Assembly (NCBI GenBank): GCA_002721895.1
Contig: PBLV01000035.1
Location: 1 to 21,089 of the forward strand
Direction of reading: 5' to 3'
Length of the DNA stretch: 21,089 bases
Origin: Verrucomicrobiales bacterium
GTDB taxonomy: Bacteria; Verrucomicrobiota; Verrucomicrobiae; Limisphaerales; UBA1100
The translations under genes were made by a program, and so were the position numbers. Positions 1 through 6,806 of this stretch are shown in pieces. The notes beneath the pieces are model-generated. The model worked only from the letters and a program-made list of their open reading frames with translations, did not search any database and had not been told where the DNA came from. Every line of letters begins with the position of its first letter. The first letter of the stretch is position 1.

Positions 1-24
1 AAAAAAGGCGCCCCGAGGGGCGCC
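1..24 (-). terminator. Intrinsic terminator of the prepilin-like gene
   Basis: A perfect 8-bp inverted repeat (GGCGCCCC, GA, GGGGCGCC at 7-24) is followed, reading on the minus strand, by six T residues (1-6). It lies about 35 bases past the stop codon of the prepilin-like gene ending at 59, so it is placed to end that transcript. The two-base spacer means the true loop is probably four or more bases. The T tract may continue beyond the window edge. Confidence 0.85.
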
Positions 25-58
25 GTGAATTTCGTTGGTTTTTCTGCTATCCAGTCAC

Positions 59-1087
59 TTACTTGTTGCGAACCGGGTGCAGAACCGCCTCACGAGCGTA
101 GGCACTGGTGGTGTCCGCCGTGGCGTGCGACTTGATCGCATCTTGCAGTTGCTTGTCGTTCGCCAGCAGCACCGCACCATCCGCCTTGGCCACTTGGCCT
201 TGGTTGGCCGACAAACCTTGCAGGATGATGTTACGGTTCATGTTCATTTGGCGGTCGCCGTTCTCGCCCCACTTGCCACGAGCATCAGCCTTGATGTCCG
301 GGCCAAGCCACGCATTCGCAAGAATGCCATTATCACGGGAGTTATTACGGCCATTGCCAGCTCTGCCAGTATTTCCGGTCATCATATAGGCAACGTATTT
401 TCCAAAACGGCGGCCTTCCGTCATCGGGCTCTCATACTCGATGTTCTTGCCGTTACGGATAATTCCGCGGAACTTGACATCATTTTCGCCCTTGTTGTTG
501 TCCAAATTCGAGCCATCAGGATTCCTCGCCCGAATCTGAGAACCGTTCGCGTTGTTGTTGTAGTCACCGCGGCAACCCAAGGTGAGGATGTTCTTGGTCG
601 AGCCAATGATGCTGTTGGAGCCACCGGCCGTGGAACCACCCAAGTGCACGATGTAGCTTTGCGCTCCCTCGGACACGGTGCCGTCGCCCGCGAACACGCC
701 GGAGCTGTTCTCGCTGGAGACCTCGGACTGGTTGGACTTCTTGCTGCCAGGATCGCAGGGCGAAAGAACCGCCTTGGCGGTCTTCATGTCACCGCCCACG
801 CCACTGAACACAGTCTGAATATTGTCCACGCTATCCGCGCCGCCATAACCACCGGAGGAAGCCGTTTCGCTGGAGCACTGCCACGGGAAATCACCCGCGT
901 CCTCGTCAGAGGCAAAGGCGTTGAACGCACCAGCAATGGTCTTCAGGTTGTTGGAGCACTTCACGCGGTTGGCCTTCTGGCGCGCCTTGGCCAGAGCCGG
1001 GAGCAGCATGCTCGCCAAAATGCCGATTATGGCTACCACCACCAGCAACTCAATCAGGGTAAATCCCTTGGTTTTTTGTGTTTTCAT
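59..1087 (-). CDS. Prepilin-like (type II pseudopilin) secreted protein
   Basis: This is a 342-residue protein with a textbook type IV prepilin/pseudopilin leader. The short basic segment MKTQKTKG is followed by [16 protein letters not shown], with the cleavage site between G8 and F9 and the conserved Glu at mature position 5. A prepilin peptidase would cut and methylate it, and the hydrophobic helix would anchor it in the inner membrane or pack it into a pseudopilus. The rest is Gly/Asn/Ser-rich and hydrophilic, with a late 'ADGAV' element like the short C-terminal motif of the many prepilin-like proteins of Verrucomicrobiota and Planctomycetota. Such proteins occur in large paralogous families of mostly unknown role, so a specific function cannot be given. 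It is a single-gene unit with its own terminator (1-24) and a possible sigma-54 promoter (1167-1181). The ATG has no convincing Shine-Dalgarno sequence; only an A-rich stretch precedes it. Confidence 0.88.
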   Translation of the reverse strand: MKTQKTKGFTLIELLVVVAIIGILASMLLPALAKARQKANRVKCSNNLKTIAGAFNAFASDEDAGDFPWQCSSETASSGGYGGADSVDNIQTVFSGVGGDMKTAKAVLSPCDPGSKKSNQSEVSSENSSGVFAGDGTVSEGAQSYIVHLGGSTAGGSNSIIGSTKNILTLGCRGDYNNNANGSQIRARNPDGSNLDNNKGENDVKFRGIIRNGKNIEYESPMTEGRRFGKYVAYMMTGNTGRAGNGRNNSRDNGILANAWLGPDIKADARGKWGENGDRQMNMNRNIILQGLSANQGQVAKADGAVLLANDKQLQDAIKSHATADTTSAYAREAVLHPVRNK

Positions 1088-1398
1088 GTTCTTTTTTGGG
1101 TTGTGTGCCTGTCTCCTGTCCGTACTCGTTCAGAAAACCCAGCGCAGTTAGGTCATAGAAACAAAAGCATGTGATGTGCCATGGCCGAAAAAAATCAGTT
1201 AAGCTGAAAAATTCGGAAATTATCTGAAAAAATAAGTGCTATTTTTTGAAAAATTATTCAAAAAATGCATTTTAAAGGCTTTACCAAGAAAAAATTGCGT
1301 AAATTATTTTGGGCTAAGCGTGAATTTCGCGAACCATTCATTTGAAAGGATCCCAGTCAAAAAAGAAAATTTTTACGAACTAGACGCAAAAAACGCCC
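1088..1398. other. AT-rich intergenic region, no gene seen
   Basis: This is 311 bases between the prepilin-like gene and the lipoprotein gene. From about 1175 to 1345 it is strikingly AT-rich (runs of A and T, few G or C) compared with the GC-rich coding DNA around it. I found no convincing ORF. It probably holds the promoter region of the prepilin-like gene, since a -24/-12-like element lies at 1167-1181 and the AT-rich block is directly upstream of that element on the minus strand. In that place it could serve as a bendable or activator-binding segment. Confidence 0.6.
1167..1181 (-). promoter_or_regulatory. Possible sigma-54 (-24/-12) promoter of the prepilin-like gene
   Basis: Read on the minus strand this is TGGCACATCACATGC, followed by TTT. 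It has the GG and GC dinucleotides at exactly the spacing of the RpoN consensus (TGGCAC, N5, TTGC), with one mismatch (A for the first T of TTGC). Transcription would start near 1155, leaving a leader of about 70 bases before the ATG at 1087. Known sigma-54 control of pilin genes in other bacteria makes this attractive, but a single match found by eye is not proof. Confidence 0.4.
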
Positions 1399-1408
1399 TC
1401 AGTTAGGC
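1394..1408 (-). terminator. Weak possible terminator at the lipoprotein gene end
   Basis: On the minus strand a short stem (GCCT with GGGC, one G-T pair, six-base loop) overlaps the stop codon and is followed by G and then six T residues (1388-1393). The stem is only four pairs, so termination here is plausible but weak. Confidence 0.25.
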
Positions 1409-1953
1409 TTCGTAATGCGTCTACCGTCGGAGCCCCAGCCCTCTTCGCTCAAGTCAAGAGCCGCGCCTTCCGCGGTCCAGCCCTTCTTGTTGATGACCAC
1501 GCCGCGATCCCACAGAACCGCCCAGCGGAGTTCCCCGTTTTCGTGCCATTGCACCTCCAGACCGTCAGGTACGCCAAAGGTCCAACTGGTTTCGTATTGC
1601 TTTTGGCCATTCTCGTGCCAACCGCGAGCCATGCCGTGCAGCAGCCCCACCTGAAGGGATTCCCGTGTCCGCAACCGGCCATTGGGGAAACGGGTGATGG
1701 CGGAACCGGTGTAGGGCTGTTTCTGGTTGTCCTTTCTGACCCAGATGTTGATAGCGCCCTGATAGTGTTCGCTTTCAATCCCCGCGTAGTATTCCGGCCC
1801 CAAGGTGTAGGGGGGCAGGGCAAGCAACTGAGTGGTCTTGTCGACTTCCGGAACTTTCTGGCCTTCCCCGCCCTCGTAGGTGCTAGGCGAATCTCCACCA
1901 CAACCCAACATCAATGCCAGAGCCAAGGTGGGGGGTGGAAACAGCATCCTCAT
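1399..1953 (-). CDS. Small lipoprotein with MORN-like (YwqK-type) repeats
   Basis: The 184-residue product starts MRMLFPPPTLALALMLGC, a short signal peptide ending in a lipobox with the lipidated Cys at residue 18. It should be exported and anchored to a membrane. The C-terminal half carries repeats of the type 'G..HG.ARGWHENGQ' and 'G.PDGLEVQWHENGE', typical of MORN-variant proteins annotated as 'toxin-antitoxin system YwqK family antitoxin'; that name does not imply a real toxin partner here, and none is seen. The reading frame stays open upstream to 2139, but that extension would put 62 residues before the signal peptide and would run through the hairpin terminator at 2019-2053. I therefore take the ATG at 1953, with 1947 as an alternative. 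It appears to be transcribed alone. Function is unknown. Confidence 0.72.
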   Translation of the reverse strand: MRMLFPPPTLALALMLGCGGDSPSTYEGGEGQKVPEVDKTTQLLALPPYTLGPEYYAGIESEHYQGAINIWVRKDNQKQPYTGSAITRFPNGRLRTRESLQVGLLHGMARGWHENGQKQYETSWTFGVPDGLEVQWHENGELRWAVLWDRGVVINKKGWTAEGAALDLSEEGWGSDGRRITKPN

Positions 1954-2018
1954 TGGCGTTACTCTGTCCAAGCGAGCGGCTTTCGTCAAATCTTCGTATC
2001 CGCATGCCGCACAAAACC

Positions 2019-2053
2019 AAAAACCGCCGGGGGTGACAAGGAACCCCCAGCGG
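2019..2053 (-). terminator. Intrinsic terminator after the SurA-like gene
   Basis: A strong imperfect inverted repeat has arms 2024-2034 and 2043-2053: four GC pairs, one mismatch, then GGGGGT paired with ACCCCC around an eight-base loop. On the minus strand it is followed by TTTTTGGTTTT (2013-2023). It lies about 130 bases past the stop codon at 2185 and about 65 bases before the proposed lipoprotein start. That fits the end of the long minus-strand transcript beginning at 9046, or of a shorter one. Confidence 0.65.
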
Positions 2054-2184
2054 CAAAACACTGCCGAGAGCCAAGGGAACAGTACCCACAGCAGCGTGTC
2101 CCCCCTTGTGGGCGGACGGGTATCGTCTATCATGGACAAGGCTGGGCCTCAAGATCGGACCGGGGTTTGTGAATAAGAAATCCG

Positions 2185-4416
2185 CTACGGCAACCGTTGC
2201 CGAAGGCCCGAGGCCAGCCTCGCCCAGTAGCCCACAGGGTCGGTTTCAATGACTTCCTGACAAAGCTTCGAATCCTGTTCTCTTGCAGCCAAGCCCAGTC
2301 GGGCAATGACCCCGGGCAATCCGTGCGGATGATCCTTGATGACCCGACGATAGGCATCCGATGTGCCGGGGTCATCCTGAGAATCCAGACACACCGCCAG
2401 TCCCAAGCGGGCCACCGGCGTCAACGGGTCAACCTTGGCGCTTGCCAACGCCTCAAAATGACTGGCCGCCTCGGCGGGCTTGCCGGTTCGATACAAGGTA
2501 ACCGCGCCGATCAAGGCCGCACGGCGCGCGGCGGCGGTGCCGGGGTGACTGTCGGCCATCTTCAACCAAGTAGCGGCCGGGATGACGTTGGTGGAGATGC
2601 CGGTGCGGAGCAGGGCATCATTGGCGGCCAAGGACTCGCCCGGAAGGGCGGCCGGCGCGGACAAAGTCTCCGCGCCCAAAGGCTCCGGCCATTCGCGCAA
2701 ACGCTGCCGGGCGGCCGTCACCGCATTGGCTTGCGAGGCATCGCCGCCTTTCAAGTCCACGAAAAACGCCAAACGCAACCGCTCCCATTCGGACAGAAAC
2801 CAGCCACGCGGCCCCGGTGCCACCGAGTAGCCCGCCGGGGAATGCACCCCCGGCTGGCGCGCGGCGGCCAACCCGCCCGCCAGCAGCTCTTCGCGGTAGC
2901 CTTTAAATTTATCCCGCGACACCTCGGGAGTGGGCGGGGTCCGTGTTTTCAAATGCAGGATGAAGCCGCCCCAAGGCTGGGGCACAAACTCGCCCACCGC
3001 AGGCGCCGACCCATGCAACAACGCATTCGCCGCTGCCTGCGCCACACCGATCGAAACCGGCTGCTGGATGGGGGATTTCGGCCATTCCAAATCCGCCAAG
3101 GCAAAGGAGGGCAGGGACTCCACCTCCAGCTTTACGCTGGCCGCCACGGCCTCAATTGTCTCGCCCTTGGCCATGCGGTTGGTCAGCATCTGGTAAAACC
3201 CACGGCCGCGTTTCACCGCCGCCTGCTGCGCCTGCTCCGTCACGAATTCCGCCCGAATCACCTTGAGCCGTTCAGCGCCCAAGTCGGAAAACTTGGGCGT
3301 GGGCGGCTGGAACCTGCGGGCCAACCCCACCAAACTCAACGCATCCTCTTCATAAACCGCGCCACTCGCCAGCTGACCCGGTTCCAACGAAGCCGCCATG
3401 CGTGCCACCGGCCCCGAGCCCACTGCCAAGGTCAGACCCTCCACCTCCAACTTAGGCTCCGCCTTGTCCGCGGCCATCACGGCCCGCAACCGCGCCACGT
3501 CGGACTTCACGCCCTTGAGCACCTCGGCGCTGATGACATTAAACCGCCGTTGCGCCAGCAGCATCCGCCGGATTTTCGGGTAAACCTCCTCGGCCGGCAA
3601 CGGCTTGCCATCCTTGTCCTTGAACACCTCCGCGCCGCGCTCCTTGTAAATGGCTCGCACACTTTTCTCCAGAGATTCCAGAGGCTTTTGCGAGACTTCC
3701 TCGTAAAGCGAAAATGGAATGCGGACCCGGACCACTTCCAGTTGCTCAGGCAGTCGAAACAGTTTCAGGTTCTTGTTGTAAAAAGCCTCCAACGCAGCGG
3801 GTGTGGCCTGGATATCCGCCACGTGGTTGGTGGATGGAAAGCGGATCACCTCCGCCCCAAACTCCTCATGATCGCGTGCAAACAATTCCCCCACCACACG
3901 CCCGGGCAACAGTGCCCCCGCCAAGCTCATCAGTTTGTTCATGTGAATCAACGCCAGCTCGTTGGCCACAAAACGGTCCCAGTCCTCCACCGTCAACCCA
4001 TTGGCTGGCAGTATCTGTTCCAAGAATCGCTGGTGCCCAGTCGTGTTCACCTTGCCGTCCGAGGTGGTAAACCGTCGCGCCTGCTCCGCTTTTAAAACAT
4101 CGTGACCAAACCCGATGCCCAGTTGACGCGCGAGGATCAGTTGTTGCAGGCGCACCTGGGTATCGAACTCCAGCCGGCTTAAGTCCGCCGTGCCATCCCC
4201 GTCCAAGTCCTCGCCCGGCAGAGCATCCACATCCGTCACGCCGAGCGTCAGGTAGCCCAGCCGCACCTCGCGTTGCACCCGTTCACCCGCCTGCTGGTTG
4301 GGATTCGCCGGCGCGACCTTGGGGGGCTTGGCTTGAGGCTTGGGTGCCTCCTCCTTTTTATCCCCACAACCTGAAATCCAGAAAACGAAAACCAACAGCA
4401 AACACGCGCCACGCAT
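2185..4416 (-). CDS. SurA/PpiD-like peptidyl-prolyl isomerase family lipoprotein
   Basis: This is a 743-residue lipoprotein. The signal peptide MRGACLLLVFVFWISGC ends in a lipobox with Cys at residue 17, followed by a charged, Pro-rich linker. The next ~500 residues have the helical, Gln/Arg/Ala-rich character of SurA/PpiD N-terminal and connecting regions, including a part resembling the PpiD C-terminal region ('GEFVPQPWGGFILHLKTR'). I do not see a clear intact parvulin catalytic core, so it may be a chaperone rather than an isomerase. The last ~130 residues look like degenerate TPR helices. An Asp-rich loop (DLDGDGTADL) near residue 65-75 resembles a Ca-binding dockerin/EF-hand loop. The frame opens with a GTG six bases upstream (4422), but ATG at 4416 gives the better signal peptide. 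A likely role is folding of exported proteins. It is the last gene of the minus-strand run. Confidence 0.7.
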   Translation of the reverse strand: MRGACLLLVFVFWISGCGDKKEEAPKPQAKPPKVAPANPNQQAGERVQREVRLGYLTLGVTDVDALPGEDLDGDGTADLSRLEFDTQVRLQQLILARQLGIGFGHDVLKAEQARRFTTSDGKVNTTGHQRFLEQILPANGLTVEDWDRFVANELALIHMNKLMSLAGALLPGRVVGELFARDHEEFGAEVIRFPSTNHVADIQATPAALEAFYNKNLKLFRLPEQLEVVRVRIPFSLYEEVSQKPLESLEKSVRAIYKERGAEVFKDKDGKPLPAEEVYPKIRRMLLAQRRFNVISAEVLKGVKSDVARLRAVMAADKAEPKLEVEGLTLAVGSGPVARMAASLEPGQLASGAVYEEDALSLVGLARRFQPPTPKFSDLGAERLKVIRAEFVTEQAQQAAVKRGRGFYQMLTNRMAKGETIEAVAASVKLEVESLPSFALADLEWPKSPIQQPVSIGVAQAAANALLHGSAPAVGEFVPQPWGGFILHLKTRTPPTPEVSRDKFKGYREELLAGGLAAARQPGVHSPAGYSVAPGPRGWFLSEWERLRLAFFVDLKGGDASQANAVTAARQRLREWPEPLGAETLSAPAALPGESLAANDALLRTGISTNVIPAATWLKMADSHPGTAAARRAALIGAVTLYRTGKPAEAASHFEALASAKVDPLTPVARLGLAVCLDSQDDPGTSDAYRRVIKDHPHGLPGVIARLGLAAREQDSKLCQEVIETDPVGYWARLASGLRQRLP

Positions 4417-4453
4417 GCCCACAGGTTAGCCCGACCGCAGCCGCGTGGCAATC

Positions 4454-5014
4454 TCAGCGGCGCTTTCTCTTGCGCCGACTTTTCCGCTGGACTTCCCCCG
4501 CCAGTTGGGCCGGCACGGCGCTGGTCACCAGCTCATCCACCCATTGGCGCACCTCCACCAGCTGGCGCAGTTGTGACAAGAGAAAGAACCCCAACAGCAC
4601 CGACCCCATCGCCACACCGGCTGGCCCGGCCTCAAAGTTGCGCGAGGTTTCGATTAATCCCCAAAACCCCCGGTAGCCCAAGACATAAAACCCAAGCAGA
4701 TAAGGCAACAGCACACCCAGTGTGGTCAACACATAAAACTGCCGGCGGCGTGATCCCGCCGCAAACATCACCGCCGTGAAGTTGTAAACCCAAACCGCTG
4801 CCGCCGAGAGGATCGCCCCTGTCATTAACACGATGCAGTGCACCGACAACCCAACACTCAACGCCTCCACCAGCCCCAAAGCGAATACCACACCCAGCGA
4901 AGCCAGCGCCAGCCGCGCCGTGTGTCGTGTCATCTCCGCCACGTGCTTCGCGAAATCCATCGAGGGCACTGAAACCCCATCCGGAACGTTGAAAGCCTCC
5001 TTGTCCCCCGCCAC
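4454..5014 (-). CDS. Hypothetical membrane protein, four predicted TM segments
   Basis: I do not recognise the family of this 186-residue protein. It has about four hydrophobic stretches (near residues 35-53, 58-82, 94-113 and 132-150), a soluble N-terminus containing 'HVAEMTRHTARLAL', and a strongly basic tail ending in RKSRRKRKRR that would stay in the cytoplasm. The start is a GTG only 9 bases after the stop of the nucleotidyltransferase gene, and the next gene starts 37 bases downstream, so it is probably co-transcribed with both. A later start at M19 (4960) is possible but has no better ribosome site. Whether it belongs to the phosphonate system or to the SurA-like gene is not clear. Confidence 0.65.
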   Translation of the reverse strand: MAGDKEAFNVPDGVSVPSMDFAKHVAEMTRHTARLALASLGVVFALGLVEALSVGLSVHCIVLMTGAILSAAAVWVYNFTAVMFAAGSRRRQFYVLTTLGVLLPYLLGFYVLGYRGFWGLIETSRNFEAGPAGVAMGSVLLGFFLLSQLRQLVEVRQWVDELVTSAVPAQLAGEVQRKSRRKRKRR

Positions 5015-5023
5015 GTCCGCAGC

Positions 5024-5788
5024 CTAACCCGCCGCGCCGTTTGGCGCAAATTTTTCAAGCGCCACCGCGTAGTCTTCCGGCGTATCTATCTCCACCCATT
5101 TATCCGAGGGCTCATGATGACACGCCACGTCGTGATTGGGCAAAAACCGGTTCAGCAGGTGTTCCCAGTTCAGCATCACATTTTCAGGCCGCGCCAAAAA
5201 TCCCGCCGCCGCCGAAGCCAAGGCTTCGCATGACGACGCATCAAATTTTAACACCCCAATCGCTTCACCCGCAAACTCATGACGGGCCAGCTCCTCCGCC
5301 GTGACCGCGCGTTTGTCAATTGTCATCCGAACGCAACCACGTCCATCCACCAGAGCCTTCGCACACTCAATATCCTCCAGTGACGATGGCCCCACCAAAA
5401 TGGCATCCGCCGCCGGGGCCTCCATGAATTTCCTTAAAATCCCCGGTTCATAAATCAAGTCCGCATCAAAAATCACCGCCGCCCCAGCCGCCGCCTCAAG
5501 CCCCAGCCACAGCGAGTGCGTATTGCCTTTCGTAGCGAATTCCTCATTGTCCACCCACACAATCTCCAGCGGAGGGTTGAGCGCCGCCACCGCCTCGCGC
5601 ACTTGACCCTGCCCATATCCCACCACGAGCGCCGCCCGTCGCAAGCCCGCCTCTGCCCAAGCCTCAAAATGCCGTGCCAACAAGCTGCGCCCATGCAGAT
5701 CCAACAACACCTTGGGCGCATTCGTCATGCCCGCGATGCGTGTGCCCTGGCCCGCGGCCAACAGGATGGCAGTGTGGCCGTCGTTCAC
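5024..5788 (-). CDS. Sugar/alcohol-phosphate nucleotidyltransferase (LicC/PntC-like)
   Basis: This is a 254-residue single-domain GT-A-fold nucleotidyltransferase. The NTP-binding signature LAAGQGTRI is at residues 10-18 with PK at 25-26. The metal-binding acidic pair sits in 'IFDADLIYE' (D108, D110), and the C-terminal 'KWVEIDTPEDY' is typical of LicC-like phosphocholine cytidylyltransferases and of the enzymes that make CMP-aminoethylphosphonate. It would transfer a nucleotide, most likely CMP, to a phosphorylated alcohol or a phosphonate. The start is GTG at 5788, overlapping the TGA of the dioxygenase gene in a GTGA arrangement, so the two are translationally coupled. In this locus it is the best candidate to supply the CDP-alcohol-type substrate for the phosphatidyltransferase encoded at 7865-9046. 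The exact substrate cannot be read from the sequence. Confidence 0.85.
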   Translation of the reverse strand: MNDGHTAILLAAGQGTRIAGMTNAPKVLLDLHGRSLLARHFEAWAEAGLRRAALVVGYGQGQVREAVAALNPPLEIVWVDNEEFATKGNTHSLWLGLEAAAGAAVIFDADLIYEPGILRKFMEAPAADAILVGPSSLEDIECAKALVDGRGCVRMTIDKRAVTAEELARHEFAGEAIGVLKFDASSCEALASAAAGFLARPENVMLNWEHLLNRFLPNHDVACHHEPSDKWVEIDTPEDYAVALEKFAPNGAAG

Positions 5789-6750
5789 GGGTTCACCCAG
5801 AATCGGCAGTATGTTCGTTTTAACGGCGCATCCCCGCCAGAGGCCAACCGATCCTCGATGGACACCGTTCCCAGGTTGTCCCGAAAAGAGGTCCGGCCGT
5901 GGAAAATACTCTTGTCATTCACCACCACCGTCTCTCCCGCGCACAGCCGGCACCGGAACTGAAATGCCGGGTTTGCCAGCGACTCATCCAGCCGATCCAA
6001 CGCCGCCACCACATCCTCCGCCAAAGGCGCGCCCCTTAGCCGTCCCGCTTCCTCGAGGTAATCCCGCAAATACCGCCATTCCGGACGCCCCTCCATCAAC
6101 CGCAGTACAGGTTCCTCATAAAATTCCCCCGGACGCACACCCTTGTATTCCCAAACCCGGTCCTGCTTTAAAATCTCCACTGTTTCCGGCGCATTCTCCG
6201 CCAAGTCACGAAACACCGTATGGCCGTCCAGCAACACACTCTCACCTCCCTCCGCTGCAGGTGCCGCGCAATGCAGCAGGAAAAATTCGTACCCTTCCTT
6301 CAGGTTCACCCCATCCGTGTGGAACGATCCCCCTTGCCGGGTTTGCGAATAGCGCGCCCCCTCCTCCATGCGGCCTCCGCGGTCGGTGATGATGTAAAAC
6401 AGGTGGCCCTGTTCGTTCTGAGCCAGCGGTCGGCCCAGCGCCTGGCTCATCAGCCATGGCACCGCCAACTGTTGCTCCAGCGAAAGCCCTTTGATGGGCT
6501 GTGCCACGACCACCCGATGCCCCGTGCGCGCTTCCTTCTTCAGCGCCATCATGTCTTTCATGAAGGACGGCAATGAGCCCGGGTCCAGTTTGATCCCCTC
6601 CAAGTCCTGCGGCGTTTCCAGCCGATCAAAAATCGTCTGCTGCTTCTCCAGGGACACACGAACCTCCATCGTGGCTTCTTCGGAAAATGCAAACCGCACT
6701 TTCGCTGGATCCAGCGACGCATCCCAACCAGTCACAACTGTCCCATCCAT
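5785..6750 (-). CDS. TauD/TfdA-family Fe(II)/2-oxoglutarate dioxygenase
   Basis: This 321-residue member of the TauD/TfdA (gamma-butyrobetaine hydroxylase-like) superfamily carries the facial triad: H144 and D146 in 'GSFHTDGVN' and the distal H284 in 'DKSIFHGRTSF'. 'RTYCRFW' near the C-terminus carries the Arg expected to bind 2-oxoglutarate. Such enzymes hydroxylate, desaturate or cleave small substrates; phosphonate-acting members exist, such as PhnY, which hydroxylates 2-aminoethylphosphonate. The frame extends to a GTG at 6765, but ATG at 6750 is preceded at ideal spacing by GGAGGTGA, so I use it. It follows the flippase-like gene by 56 bases and overlaps the nucleotidyltransferase gene by 4 bases. 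Its location suggests it oxidises the phosphonate head group or the lipid; this is inference. Confidence 0.87.
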   Translation of the reverse strand: MDGTVVTGWDASLDPAKVRFAFSEEATMEVRVSLEKQQTIFDRLETPQDLEGIKLDPGSLPSFMKDMMALKKEARTGHRVVVAQPIKGLSLEQQLAVPWLMSQALGRPLAQNEQGHLFYIITDRGGRMEEGARYSQTRQGGSFHTDGVNLKEGYEFFLLHCAAPAAEGGESVLLDGHTVFRDLAENAPETVEILKQDRVWEYKGVRPGEFYEEPVLRLMEGRPEWRYLRDYLEEAGRLRGAPLAEDVVAALDRLDESLANPAFQFRCRLCAGETVVVNDKSIFHGRTSFRDNLGTVSIEDRLASGGDAPLKRTYCRFWVNP

Positions 6751-6752
6751 GC

Positions 6753-6760
6753 TCACCTCC
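6753..6760 (-). promoter_or_regulatory. Strong Shine-Dalgarno site setting the dioxygenase start
   Basis: On the minus strand GGAGGTGA ends two bases before the ATG at 6750. The GGAGG core is five bases from the ATG, optimal spacing for an AGGAGG-type site. The in-frame GTG at 6765 lies just upstream of it, which argues that the true start is 6750. Few genes in the window have so good a site. Confidence 0.7.
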
Positions 6761-6806
6761 GCCACTCAACCCATCCCATCAACCCAGCGCAACGAAAAAC
6801 CATTCC

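Noticed and set aside
35..1174. Plus-strand open frame of 379 codons opposite the prepilin-like gene
   Set aside because: The minus-strand frame has an unmistakable prepilin leader and its own terminator; the plus-strand product has no signature and reads through that region as a shadow.
1399..1953. Antitoxin of a toxin-antitoxin pair (YwqK name)
   Set aside because: The protein is an exported lipoprotein and no toxin-like gene is adjacent; the family name is historical.
2197..4095. Plus-strand open frame of 632 codons opposite the SurA-like gene
   Set aside because: It is rich in His, Arg, Gln and Pro without any recognisable domain, and is the antisense shadow of a clear lipoprotein gene in GC-rich DNA.
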